Assembly (NCBI RefSeq): GCF_002163625.1
Contig: NZ_CP020892.1
Span: forward strand, 2,232,001 to 2,296,000
Length of the DNA: 64,000 nucleotides
Direction: 5' to 3'
Source: Pseudomonas sp. M30-35
GTDB lineage: Bacteria; Pseudomonadota; Gammaproteobacteria; Pseudomonadales; Pseudomonadaceae
The notes beneath the pieces are model-generated. The model searched no databases, was not told the origin of the DNA, and saw only the letters and a program-made list of their open reading frames with translations. Positions 9,283-17,500 of this stretch are shown one piece after another (the stretch's first letter is position 1; every line of letters starts with the position of its first letter). A program made the position numbers and the translations under genes.

Positions 9283-10722
9283 TCATTGAACAGGCGCCTC
9301 GTTAGGAACTGCATGGTTCAAAGCCAGCAATACACGGTCTGCCTCGATCTTCGTCGAGTGGCTGTATATATAAGCTTGATCGGGTGCGATTGCGCTTGCA
9401 GGCCCCAGTTCGACCTGCCAGTCAGGCAGCGGGCAAGCCACCTGCGTGCCGCAGATATCCGCGCTTTCAGGCATGTTTGCTGGTTTGTCTTGACCTTGAT
9501 GACCGACATTGCCAATCGCATTCTCACCAAACATTAGGTGGTCACGGGTCTGGCTGACGTTTTGCTGCTCGCGTATTTGCTGGAAATACCAGCCGCCGTC
9601 TGCGGTGTCACCATAAAGACAGGCGCCCACCAGCACGTCATTGCGAATCACCAACTTCTTGTAAACACCGCCAATGGGGTCCGATAAGGTGATGCTCTCT
9701 GTGCCTTCAGCACCGATAAACTCGCCAGCTGAAAACAGGTCGATACCGGTGACTTTCAATTTGGTTGAGATCACCGAGCCTTGATAACGTGAGTAGCCCA
9801 ACTGGGCGAGGTGATTTGCGCAGACTTTTGCCTGCTCGAACAACGGCGCAACCAGGCCATAAGCAGTGCCGCGATGGTTGGCGCACTCACCAATTGCGTA
9901 GACTCTTGGGTCAAAGCTCTGCAGCGTGTCATTGACCAGAATGCCTCGATTGCACGCTATTCCAGAGGCTTCTGCTAACTGGCTGTTGGGGCGAATGCCA
10001 GCAGCCATTACTACCAGGTCTGCGGCAATCACATCGCCGTCGGAGAATTTCACCGCGCAAACCCGACCGTCACCATTATCAAGCAGCTCCGAAGTCTGCT
10101 TTGACAACATGAATTTCAGGCCACGATCTTCAAGTGATTTGCGCAGCAGCTTGCCAGCAGTGCTGTCGAGTTGGCGCTCAAGTAACGTCTCGCCTATGTG
10201 CACAACTGTGACATCCATACCGCGCAGTTTTAAGCCATTAGCCGCCTCAAGCCCGAGCAGGCCACCGCCAATCACTACGGCATGACTGTGGGTTTTTGCG
10301 GTATCCATCATCACTTGGGTATCAGCAATATCTCGATAGCCGATGACGCCTTCGAGTTTGTTGCCGGGAATCGGCAAAATGAATGGAGTGGAACCGGTCG
10401 CGATAAGCAGTCGATCGTATTCGGCAGTACTGCCGTCATCGGCGGTAACTAAGCGTTGTTTGCGATTGATCTGGGTGACTTTGCGCCCCAGTAACAGCTT
10501 GATGTTGTTGTCAGCGTACCAACTAAGGTCGTTAAGCACGATTTCATCAAAAGTCTGTTCGCCAGCAAGCACGGGTGAAAGCAGGATGCGGTTGTAGTTA
10601 GGGTGGGGCTCTGCACCGAATACCGTAATGTCGTAAAGCTCGGGGCTGAGTTTGATCAACTCTTCCAAGGTGCGAACACCTGCCATACCGTTGCCGATCA
10701 TCACTAACTTGAGCTTTTTCAT
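9283..10722 (-). CDS. nasC: Assimilatory nitrate reductase electron-transfer subunit (NasC-type FAD/NADH oxidoreductase)
   Basis: A 479-residue flavoprotein homologous to the N-terminal half of NirB. An FAD-binding IGNGMAG motif lies near residue 9 and an NAD(P)H-binding GGGLLGLEAANG motif near residue 150. Full NirB is over 800 residues and carries a siroheme domain, absent here; the length and linkage to nasA fit Klebsiella NasC, which passes NADH electrons to NasA. Only two cysteines (ICG...ACP) remain where NirB has a BFD cluster, and the C-terminal about 45 residues are not recognisable. The start at 10722 follows AGGAG; a longer TTG-initiated frame would begin inside the leader terminator and is rejected. 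Confidence 0.88.
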   Translation of the reverse strand: MKKLKLVMIGNGMAGVRTLEELIKLSPELYDITVFGAEPHPNYNRILLSPVLAGEQTFDEIVLNDLSWYADNNIKLLLGRKVTQINRKQRLVTADDGSTAEYDRLLIATGSTPFILPIPGNKLEGVIGYRDIADTQVMMDTAKTHSHAVVIGGGLLGLEAANGLKLRGMDVTVVHIGETLLERQLDSTAGKLLRKSLEDRGLKFMLSKQTSELLDNGDGRVCAVKFSDGDVIAADLVVMAAGIRPNSQLAEASGIACNRGILVNDTLQSFDPRVYAIGECANHRGTAYGLVAPLFEQAKVCANHLAQLGYSRYQGSVISTKLKVTGIDLFSAGEFIGAEGTESITLSDPIGGVYKKLVIRNDVLVGACLYGDTADGGWYFQQIREQQNVSQTRDHLMFGENAIGNVGHQGQDKPANMPESADICGTQVACPLPDWQVELGPASAIAPDQAYIYSHSTKIEADRVLLALNHAVPNEAPVQ

Positions 10723-10756
10723 CCCGGTTATCTCCTGGATAAAAATCACGGAAAAC

Positions 10757-10862
10757 AAAAAAGGCGTCCCGCTAGTTACCTAGCGAGGACGCCTTTGTCC
10801 AAGTCCCGTTCTATCGGGAAGTGCAGTCTTCTTCGTTGAAGAACGCGCTTTATTTAAATTGT
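10757..10862 (-). promoter_or_regulatory. nasC leader: two ANTAR-type hairpins plus attenuator terminator (NasT target)
   Basis: In transcript orientation the leader has hairpin 1 (UCUUC-AACGAA-GAAGA, 10842-10827) and hairpin 2 (UCCCG-AUAGAA-CGGGA, 10819-10804). Both have hexaloops with A at position 1 and G at position 4, the ANTAR-binding signature. A GC-rich terminator (AAAGGCGUCC...GGACGCCUUU with a U-run, 10796-10757) follows immediately and ends just before the nasC ribosome site. This is the architecture by which NasT/NasR proteins permit read-through. Motif match is seen directly; binding by NasT is inferred. Confidence 0.85.
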
Positions 10863-10873
10863 GGTAATGCCTA

Positions 10874-10889
10874 TGCAGAGTGTGTGCCA
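10874..10889 (-). promoter_or_regulatory. Sigma-54 promoter of nasC-nasA-cobA
   Basis: The - strand reads TGGCACACACTCTGCA, with GG and GC separated by exactly 10 bases as sigma-54 requires. The predicted start near 10862 places both ANTAR hairpins at the very 5' end of the RNA. An inverted pair GCACTGC (10954-10960) / GCAGTGC (10982-10988), about 90-126 bases upstream of the predicted start, could be enhancer half-sites for NtrC; this last point is speculative. Confidence 0.75.
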
Positions 10890-11408
10890 AGTACCGTTAG
10901 TAAGTGATTTGCCTTGTTTGGCTCGATAAAGGCCCTTAACTAGCAGATTTTTTGCACTGCTTTAAAGCGCCTTGCTCGCTTGCAGTGCGTACAAAGTAGG
11001 CTGATTCATTTTTCGATATGGGTCAGGAAGCCACACCGCTGGCCAGGTAGCTGAGCAGTTTTTGGTTGTTGCGTGACGCTGCTTAAACTTTATTTGTATC
11101 GCTTTTGTGTAGACACATAACGCTGTTTGAGTGCTGTAGCGCCGTATGCGAAGTCGTGTTTTGTAGTGGTTGTTTAAGCGAGGCGTGGGTTGGAATGGGC
11201 AGTGCGAGTAGAGCGATGGCGAGAAAATTGGTGGTTAGCCCAGCGAAGCGGGTATGGCTCGATGTGATCGGCATTACTGTTCCCCCTACTTTTATAATGG
11301 AGCGCTTAAAGCATCTAATGCATAAAAGCGAAGCAGAGGATTAGTATTGAGTGTCACTTTCTGCAACGCCTTTTTACGTTGCATTATGTTTATGCATTGA
11401 ATGTGCCG
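10890..11408. other. Non-coding stretch upstream of nasC
   Basis: About 520 bases without a supportable gene. Two short overlapping frames exist on opposite strands (11083-11274 and 11105-11344), but neither has a recognisable protein or a good ribosome site. The part nearest nasC probably carries activator sites for the sigma-54 promoter. Confidence 0.5.
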
Positions 11409-11849
11409 TTATATCCAGTTAACCCGTGGAAACTTATCGCTGAATGCGCCAGGCATTTGCGCCACCTGACTTGTTTTATAGTTGAAGAATACAAAACCTG
11501 ACTTGGCCATTGCGATTAAGCTTTGATCTGCTGGACGCGTGATGCGAAAAGTAATATCGCCACCGTATTTGTTGAAGTCCATAACCCCGACTTCAAACAG
11601 TAGCTGATCGCGTGCATGGGCCTCTGCGCGGTAGGTGGTTGCTAAGTCAGTGACGATGATGCCGACACCTTCCTCGCTGGCCTCCTCGATACCAAAATCA
11701 AATAAGAAGCGGGCACGGGCTTCGGAGATCATTGAGATCATCGAGTCGTTACCAAGGTGATTGGCGGCGTTGATGTCGGTTACGCGCACAGTGAGGTGGG
11801 TATTGAAGCAGAATTGATTTTCAGGAAAGGTAAGGGTCAGGCGGGCCAT
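11409..11849 (-). CDS. Hotdog-fold thioesterase family protein
   Basis: A 146-residue protein of the 4HBT/hotdog acyl-CoA thioesterase type. The N-terminal half has VTDINAANHLGNDSMISMISEARARF (about residues 23-48), which corresponds to the D-x-x-G/N-H-x-N active-site helix of the family. Substrate is not deducible. It lies alone between the nasC promoter region and the lyase gene, on the same strand as the nitrate genes but separated by gaps of more than 100 bases, so no operon link is evident. Confidence 0.75.
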   Translation of the reverse strand: MARLTLTFPENQFCFNTHLTVRVTDINAANHLGNDSMISMISEARARFLFDFGIEEASEEGVGIIVTDLATTYRAEAHARDQLLFEVGVMDFNKYGGDITFRITRPADQSLIAMAKSGFVFFNYKTSQVAQMPGAFSDKFPRVNWI

Positions 11850-11955
11850 TTAAGTACTCATCAACAGCCACGGCTGTAGTAGGTGTAAGAAAAACCTATT
11901 GTACGGCTATGGCTGAGTGATGGGCAGTGTCATCTAAACTGCCCATGACGAATAG

Positions 11956-12645
11956 CTATTTACGGTGTAGGGTATTGAGCGAGTAGAACGTTACCCGGCC
12001 GCCTTCAATTGAATAACCTTCGTTGTCCTGTATATAGGCGCCGGCCTTGTAATACAGCAGTTGCCGGCTCCAGCTGCTGCTGAGTTGTTTATAGAACGAA
12101 CCATTGTCGCCGCTGCTTTTCACTGTGACGCCCAAACGGCCTGTTGAAGTAATGCGCAGTTGGTAGCTGAAGCGTTCATTCAGGTCAACATTCTCGGCCA
12201 GTAAAATGTTGGTGACTGTCGAGCTGCCAGGTTGTGCGCGGTACAGTAACTCAAGCCTTCCAGTGCCATCTTTGTAGCGGTATTGCAGTTTAATCAGCGG
12301 GTCATTCTCACTTCCTGGCTGATCCTTACTATGGATTTGACCCACAATAACTTTATTTTTGCTCGGCACCACATTGACCGCGAGCACTGCACTTAAATAG
12401 TTATCAGCATCTTTGTAATACCAGTTGTGCAGCGTACCGTCGCGGTAGGTTTCCCGTAATTCGCTGCGTGGATAACTGGCATCTTCGGTACGCGAACCTG
12501 TAACAGGCACCCAAAATACGACGGTTTGATTACCGTCATTACGAAAGTATTGGCTTGAGTAACCGCTTTGTATACGGGCCGCGCTGATTTCGGTGGGGGT
12601 CGGAGGTGTTGGTATCGACAAATTCCAGGTGGAGAGATCAAACAC
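11956..12645 (-). CDS. Polysaccharide lyase family 7 (alginate lyase-like)
   Basis: A 229-residue single-domain PL7 lyase, which would cleave alginate by beta-elimination. The three family motifs are present: PRSELRE (about residue 58), VGQIHS (about 100) and YYKAGAYIQ (about 200), containing the conserved Arg, Gln-Ile-His and Tyr. Starting at the GTG with AAGGA six bases upstream, the N-terminus FDLSTWNLSIP is already the catalytic fold, so no signal peptide exists. P. aeruginosa has a PL7 gene (PA1784) at the same place near the nitrate genes. Confidence 0.88.
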   Translation of the reverse strand: MFDLSTWNLSIPTPPTPTEISAARIQSGYSSQYFRNDGNQTVVFWVPVTGSRTEDASYPRSELRETYRDGTLHNWYYKDADNYLSAVLAVNVVPSKNKVIVGQIHSKDQPGSENDPLIKLQYRYKDGTGRLELLYRAQPGSSTVTNILLAENVDLNERFSYQLRITSTGRLGVTVKSSGDNGSFYKQLSSSWSRQLLYYKAGAYIQDNEGYSIEGGRVTFYSLNTLHRK

Positions 12646-12807
12646 ATTAGATCCTTAGAGGGTCGCCGTTCAGTGAACAATTAATTGCCACTGTTCGGCG
12701 ATCTTCATTGGGCTAGGTTCAACGCACCCGACCAACGGAGCCCAAACCTTTGTTCTAGAGAGCTTGCAGCCATACTATTGATACTAGTCGATGATTGGCA
12801 ATCTGGG

Positions 12808-13602
12808 TCAAGCCGCTGGACGATGCTGCTTTTGATACAGGAACTCAAGCACGGCGGCACGGTACTCGTGATAGCGTGAGTCATGGGCCAAGGCCATGCG
12901 CTCTCGTGGTCTGGCCAGCTCGACATGAAGAATCTCGCCGACAGTAGCTGAAGGCCCGTTACTCATCATGACAATACGATCAGAGAGCAACACCGCTTCA
13001 TCAACATCATGGGTGATCATGATAACGGTGTTGCCGAGGTCGGCATGGATCTCCATCAGTGAGTCTTGCAGATGCGCGCGGGTGAGGGCGTCGAGTGCGC
13101 CAAAGGGTTCATCCATCAACAGGATTTTCGGCTGCATAGCCAATGCGCGAGCGATACCGATGCGCTGTTTCATGCCGCCAGATATCTCGCTGGGGCGTTT
13201 GTCGCGGGCGTGAGTCATGTGTACCAGTGCTAAATTGTGCTCAATCCACTCACGCATCTCAGCTTTGCTTTTGCTGTTTTTAAACACTTGGCGTACAGCC
13301 AGTTCGATGTTCTGGTAACAGCTTAACCAAGGCAGCAGGCTGTGGTTCTGAAACACCACCGCTCGTTCCGGGCCGGGCGAGTTGACTTCACGGTTGTCGA
13401 GAATCACCCCGCCGGTAGTGGCCTGATACAGCCCGGCAACAATATTCAGCACGGTCGACTTGCCGCAGCCCGAGTGGCCAATCAGAGAAACAAACTCGCC
13501 CTTGGCGATTTTCAAGTCAACGTCTTTGAGCGCGCAAAACAGACCTTTATCAGTCGGAAAACTAATGCCAACGCCAGTCAGTTCAAGGTGTGCAGTTTTC
13601 AT
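12808..13602 (-). CDS. nrtD: Nitrate ABC transporter ATP-binding protein
   Basis: A 264-residue ABC ATPase of the nitrate/sulfonate/taurine family. Walker A GHSGCGKST (about residue 43), the signature SEISGGMKQR (about 138) and Walker B ILLMDEP (about 160) are all intact. It directly follows the permease gene (16 bases) and energises nitrate import together with NrtA and NrtB. It lacks the extra C-terminal NrtA-like domain of cyanobacterial NrtC and so corresponds to NrtD. Confidence 0.9.
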   Translation of the reverse strand: MKTAHLELTGVGISFPTDKGLFCALKDVDLKIAKGEFVSLIGHSGCGKSTVLNIVAGLYQATTGGVILDNREVNSPGPERAVVFQNHSLLPWLSCYQNIELAVRQVFKNSKSKAEMREWIEHNLALVHMTHARDKRPSEISGGMKQRIGIARALAMQPKILLMDEPFGALDALTRAHLQDSLMEIHADLGNTVIMITHDVDEAVLLSDRIVMMSNGPSATVGEILHVELARPRERMALAHDSRYHEYRAAVLEFLYQKQHRPAA

Positions 13603-13618
13603 GGAATATCCTCAGTGT

Positions 13619-14608
13619 TTAGCGCAGATCAGCGTTTTTATCCCAGCTCACATATTTTTGCAGAGCGAGCATTAACCGATCTAAGGCGAAGCCGATCAGG
13701 CCAATCACAATCACGGCAACCATTATTCTGCCAAGCGAGTTTGAGCTGCCGTTTTGGAACTCGTCCCAGATGAATTTACCCAGCCCCGGGTTTTGCGCGA
13801 GCATTTCAGCGGCGATTAACACCATCCAGCCGGTTGCCAGTGACAACCGCAGGCCTGTGAAAATCATCGGAATGGCGGCCGGTAGAACAATTCGTCGTAT
13901 GTGGCTCAGTGGCGACAAGCTGAGCACGCGGCTGACGTTTTGCAGGTCTTTATCCAGATTCGCCACGCCGACAATGGTGTTGATCACCGTTGGCCACAAA
14001 CAGCACAAGGCAACCGTCACTGCTGAAGTCACAAATGACTTGGCAAACAACGGGTCTGCGCTGGTGTAAACCGCGCTGACAACCATGGTTACCAGCGGCA
14101 ACCACGCCAGCGGTGATATGGGTTTGAATATCTGGATCAATGGATTGATTGCGTTGTACAACTGTTTGCTGAGGCCGCAGACAATTCCCAGTGGAATGGC
14201 AATCAGCGACGCGATGATAAAGCCGGTCATGACCGTATAGAGGCTGGTGATGATTTGTTTGAAGAAGGTTGGTTTGCCGGTGTAAGGGCGGATCTTGACC
14301 TCGGCGCTTGGGTTTTTGCTGAGCAGGGCTTCATTACGCACTTCTTGGCGTTGATAGAACGCAGCCTCACGTGTGGCTTCGCGCTGGTGCTCGTCGATCA
14401 GATTGCTGAACTGGCTGGCAACTTGAGCGGGGCCCGGAAAGGTTCCCAGGCTGGTATTGATACTGCCGGCAACCATCTGCCAGAACAGTAGAAAAGCAGC
14501 CAGGCCAATAATTGGCATGAGCAGATTGGGCAACCAGCGTTTAAAAGCCGCGCTTCGTGCGCTCTTCATGGTCTGGGTAATTTGCTCGGAGATGGCGGGG
14601 TTACTCAT
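13619..14608 (-). CDS. nrtB: Nitrate ABC transporter permease
   Basis: A 329-residue inner-membrane permease. One N-terminal helix (about residues 29-48) is followed by a periplasmic segment of about 75 residues rich in charged residues. The core transmembrane domain follows, with the BPD_transp_1 coupling region around RVLSLSPLSHIRRIVLPAAIP. The start ATG at 14608 has GAGG eight bases upstream; a TTG one codon earlier is less likely. It lies between nrtA and nrtD in the same operon. Confidence 0.9.
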   Translation of the reverse strand: MSNPAISEQITQTMKSARSAAFKRWLPNLLMPIIGLAAFLLFWQMVAGSINTSLGTFPGPAQVASQFSNLIDEHQREATREAAFYQRQEVRNEALLSKNPSAEVKIRPYTGKPTFFKQIITSLYTVMTGFIIASLIAIPLGIVCGLSKQLYNAINPLIQIFKPISPLAWLPLVTMVVSAVYTSADPLFAKSFVTSAVTVALCCLWPTVINTIVGVANLDKDLQNVSRVLSLSPLSHIRRIVLPAAIPMIFTGLRLSLATGWMVLIAAEMLAQNPGLGKFIWDEFQNGSSNSLGRIMVAVIVIGLIGFALDRLMLALQKYVSWDKNADLR

Positions 14609-14707
14609 CAACTAATCCTCGGTGGATATGCATCAGCCGTAACTGATGGCTAAAGCACATTGCGCTTGGTTGTGGCGCAAGAGTTGTCATATGCACAGCG
14701 CAGCTCT

Positions 14708-16096
14708 CTAGAGCACAGAGTCATGCTTCAAGCCAATTTTCATCTGTTCGATATAGGCGTTTGGCTTGCGCCCGTCATAGGTCAAACCATCAATGAACTC
14801 GTTCGTTGGGGCGCGAAAGCCGCTTTCATCCGGAGTTGGAAAGTCGCTGGCTTTAGCTTTGCCCTCGGTGATCAACTCGTTTGCAGCCTGGCGATATACA
14901 GCGGGTTGATAGACTTGCTTGGCGATGTCGAAATACCAGCTGTCGGGTTTGACGTTGGCGATTTGGCCCCAGCGCCGCATTTGCGTGAGGTACCAGATGG
15001 CATCGGAATAGAACGGGTATGTGGCGTGGTAGCGAAAGAACACATTGAAATCTGGCACGCTGCGCTTGTCGCCTTTTTCGTACTCAAAGGTTCCTGTCAT
15101 CGAATTGGCGATTACTTTGGCATCAGCCCCGACATATTCTGGGCGCGACAGAATTTCCACGGCTTCTTGGCGGTTGGCATTATTGTTTTCATCCAGCCAC
15201 ATGGCTGCACGGATTAGTGCTTTGACCATGCGCTTGTGGGTTTCTGGGTTGGCATCGGCCCATTCTTTAGATACCCCGAGCACTTTCTCCGGGTTGTTTT
15301 TCCAGATTTCATAGTCGGTGATTACCGGCACACCGATACCTTTGAACACTGCCTGCTGATTCCAGGGTTCTCCCACGCTGTAGCCGCTGATGGTGCCAGC
15401 CTCCATGGTTGAAGGCATCTGCGGCGGCGGGGTTACCGAGAGCAGGGCATCGGCACTCAATGTGCCTGAGATATCGCCTTTGGCTGGTGCGTAGTAACCC
15501 GGGTTGATCCCGCCAGCAGCGAGCCAATAACGCAGTTCGTAATTGTGAGTCGACACAGGAAAGACCATGCCCATGTTGAAGGGTTTGCCTTCAGCCTTAT
15601 ATTGCTCAATCACCGGCTTGAGCGCAGCGGCGCTGATGGGATGAACCGGTTTGCCATCTTCCATGGGTATGTTTTTCTTCATCTCGGCCCATACCGCATT
15701 TGAAACGGTAATGCCGTTGCCGTTGAGGTCCATGGAAAACGCGGTGACAATCTGCGCCTTGGTGCCAAAGCCGATTGTCGCGCCAAGCGGCTGACCGGCG
15801 AGCATGTGTGCACCGTCTAGCTCGCCAGTGATTACCCGGTCGAGCAATACCTTCCAGTTGGCTTGCGCTTCAAGAGTGACGTACAAGCCTTCGTCCTCGA
15901 AGTAGCCTTTCTCATAAGCGATTGCCAGCGGCGCCATATCGGTGAGCTTGATAAAACCCAGTTTGAGTTCCGCTTTCTCTGGTTCGGCAGCACTTGCTAA
16001 AGGGCTGGTCATTGTTCCGAACAGCAATAATGCTGCGCAGCAGCTACTGGCAAGGGCCTTGTTGAGTAATGAGCGCGGTGGTGTGAAATGGCGCAT
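14708..16096 (-). CDS. nrtA: Nitrate ABC transporter substrate-binding protein
   Basis: A 462-residue periplasmic binding protein of the NrtA family. A Sec-type signal peptide ([29 protein letters not shown], shown here in outline) ends near residue 37. The mature part starts [24 protein letters not shown], the conserved NrtA/NasS/SsuA entry region. It binds nitrate (and probably nitrite) and delivers it to NrtB/NrtD. GGAA precedes the ATG. The gene is first in its operon and follows an attenuator leader with a sigma-54 promoter. NasS at 21007-22215 is its cytoplasmic paralogue. Confidence 0.9.
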   Translation of the reverse strand: MRHFTPPRSLLNKALASSCCAALLLFGTMTSPLASAAEPEKAELKLGFIKLTDMAPLAIAYEKGYFEDEGLYVTLEAQANWKVLLDRVITGELDGAHMLAGQPLGATIGFGTKAQIVTAFSMDLNGNGITVSNAVWAEMKKNIPMEDGKPVHPISAAALKPVIEQYKAEGKPFNMGMVFPVSTHNYELRYWLAAGGINPGYYAPAKGDISGTLSADALLSVTPPPQMPSTMEAGTISGYSVGEPWNQQAVFKGIGVPVITDYEIWKNNPEKVLGVSKEWADANPETHKRMVKALIRAAMWLDENNNANRQEAVEILSRPEYVGADAKVIANSMTGTFEYEKGDKRSVPDFNVFFRYHATYPFYSDAIWYLTQMRRWGQIANVKPDSWYFDIAKQVYQPAVYRQAANELITEGKAKASDFPTPDESGFRAPTNEFIDGLTYDGRKPNAYIEQMKIGLKHDSVL

Positions 16097-16120
16097 TGGG
16101 ATTCCTCAGCTATCAGAAAC

Positions 16121-16222
16121 GAAAAAAGACGTCTTACCTACCCGCAATGAGAATGCGTGCAGCTTTGACGTCTTTGTCTATTTCGTCTCGATCACCGCCG
16201 TTGGCGACCCGAAGACGGATGT
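16121..16222 (-). promoter_or_regulatory. nrtA leader: ANTAR-type hairpin and attenuator terminator
   Basis: In transcript orientation a 7-bp stem (GGUCGCC/GGUGAUC) closes the hexaloop AACGGC at 16202-16197, with A at position 1 and G at position 4. A further 6-bp helix lies below it across a 2-base bulge. A terminator follows with arms AAAGACGUC and GACGUCUUU and a U-run (16175-16121), shortly before nrtA. A second, independent hexaloop hairpin is not obvious. The arrangement matches the nasC leader and marks nrtABD as a NasT target (inference). Confidence 0.8.
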
Positions 16223-16233
16223 GATGAGGTTAT

Positions 16234-16249
16234 TGCAAGGCGCTTGCCA
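16234..16249 (-). promoter_or_regulatory. Sigma-54 promoter of nrtA-nrtB-nrtD
   Basis: The - strand reads TGGCAAGCGCCTTGCA, a near-consensus -24/-12 element with GG-N10-GC spacing. The predicted start is near 16222. The sequence just upstream (16262-16345) is strikingly A/T-rich, as expected of an IHF-bent promoter. A GCACC-N5-GGCCC half-match to an NtrC site occurs around 16385-16400, too weak to be certain. Confidence 0.8.
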
Positions 16250-16521
16250 GACTGTGGTTTAGACCGCTAACTCATTTTGTTTTGTTAAATTAAATAGATA
16301 AAAAACAATTAGTTATTACGTATATTTAATGTCGAATATAGGTAAAGGGGCTGAGTGTAATACAGGCCAATGCAGCCCGGCGTTGGGCCACACTGGTGCG
16401 CGGTTATCTGGCAGGACATCCAGCGTGCTCAATAACAGCGCAGGCGCTCAGGTATTTCTCAGGTGCTCACTGGGGGCTTTACCCGGCTGCAAGCAGCGCT
16501 GATCAGTTGCTACTAAGCGCT
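16250..16521. other. Non-coding A/T-rich region upstream of the nrtA promoter
   Basis: About 270 bases with no supportable gene. The segment 16262-16345 is distinctly A/T-rich compared with the surroundings, and the rest shows no repeat or RNA gene. It probably holds activator and IHF sites for nrtA. Confidence 0.5.
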
Positions 16522-16836
16522 TTAGCTGGCGGGACGTTTGCGCGGTTCTTCGACAAAGTCCTTAAGCCAGCGCAGGACCTCAACAGCCTCCCAGCGAGTG
16601 GGGTCGAACATCGCATAGACCAAGCCCTGATACCCGACAACATCGAGCGGGCGGTGATAGCCCGCGCGTTGGAATAGCGCTTCGATTTCTGCGAAGCAGG
16701 TGTTGAAGTGGATTCTATTGAAAGGTGTTTTACCTTCGGTGACGATCCCCTCGAGGTGGAGTTCATCAACCGTGGTGCGCACCTTTTCCAGAGGCATTCG
16801 GTTAACTGTTTGTTTTAATTGCATTACGTCCAGCAT
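16522..16836 (-). CDS. Conserved hypothetical protein (104 residues)
   Basis: I do not recognise this protein. It is soluble, 104 residues long and has balanced charge. The start at 16836 follows GGAG by eight bases and gives MLDVMQLKQTVNRMPLEKVRTTVDELHLEGIV; a frame six codons longer has no ribosome site. The N-terminal half could form a small helical domain with the turn-like segment VDELHLEGIVTEGKTPF, which hints at a winged-helix arrangement, but this is weak. It stands alone between the nrtA promoter region and a divergent lipoprotein gene. Confidence 0.6.
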   Translation of the reverse strand: MLDVMQLKQTVNRMPLEKVRTTVDELHLEGIVTEGKTPFNRIHFNTCFAEIEALFQRAGYHRPLDVVGYQGLVYAMFDPTRWEAVEVLRWLKDFVEEPRKRPAS

Positions 16837-17034
16837 CGTTGCGCTCCTAATCAAGCCTGTGCGGTATCTGACGCAACTTCGTCAGGTTGCGTGAGTAAGG
16901 TTAATATAAAAGCACTGTACAAATAAACAGTATTCGGCGATAGTCTTTCCATCGCACTGCAAATTTCATTCATCCGCGATGGCCTGACGGTAACCACGCC
17001 CCAGTCCATTGGATACGCAAAGGGGCATCTAACA

Positions 17035-17427
17035 ATGCAACAGATGATGATGACAGTTTTGGTATTGGTCATGCTCAGCGGGTGTGCGCAACCCTCCCTT
17101 GAGCAACCAAAAGCTAATGGCACCTATTTGGTTATCGACAATAACGATGCATGGGCTGTGGTTATTTCAGACGGCAAGCGGGTTGCGGAGCACGGCTTGG
17201 TTGTTGATGTGATCGGCATGCCAAAGCAGGGCGTTGCCGTCGCCAATAGCTACGTGATCGACACACCCAATTGCGGACGTGTGCAGTGGATGGCGCAACA
17301 TGATGATGTTGCCGATGGTGCAACCAGCCTGATGGCGCTCAGTTACAACAAACAACTGACGCAGTCGGGCTGCGTGATTGGCGAGGGCTTGAGCAGTGTC
17401 TGGACCGTTCTCGACTATTCGAGCTGA
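17035..17427 (+). CDS. Small putative lipoprotein
   Basis: A 130-residue protein whose N-terminus MQQMMMTVLVLVMLSGC is a short lipoprotein signal with a clear LSGC lipobox (Cys17). The mature part has no recognised domain; it contains two further cysteines (in PNCGRV and SGCVIG) that could form a disulfide. AAAGGGG lies about nine bases before the ATG. It is divergent from the preceding hypothetical gene and convergent with alaC. Function unknown. Confidence 0.65.
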   Translation: MQQMMMTVLVLVMLSGCAQPSLEQPKANGTYLVIDNNDAWAVVISDGKRVAEHGLVVDVIGMPKQGVAVANSYVIDTPNCGRVQWMAQHDDVADGATSLMALSYNKQLTQSGCVIGEGLSSVWTVLDYSS

Positions 17428-17500
17428 TCAACATTGATTCGAGGCCCGCTGTAACTGCGCAGCAACATAAGTTGCCGAGCAGTTATCAGCTGGTGGGGCT

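Noticed and set aside
10723..10758. N-terminal extension of nasC starting at a TTG
   Set aside because: It would begin inside the leader terminator; the ATG with AGGAG at 10722 is better.
11083..11344. Two overlapping short frames in the gap upstream of nasC
   Set aside because: Mutually overlapping, no ribosome site, no family; the gap more likely holds regulatory sites.
16240..16252. GCAAG-CGC-CTTGC hairpin taken at first as the first ANTAR hairpin of the nrtA leader
   Set aside because: It coincides with the sigma-54 -24/-12 element, so it is promoter DNA and not part of the transcript.
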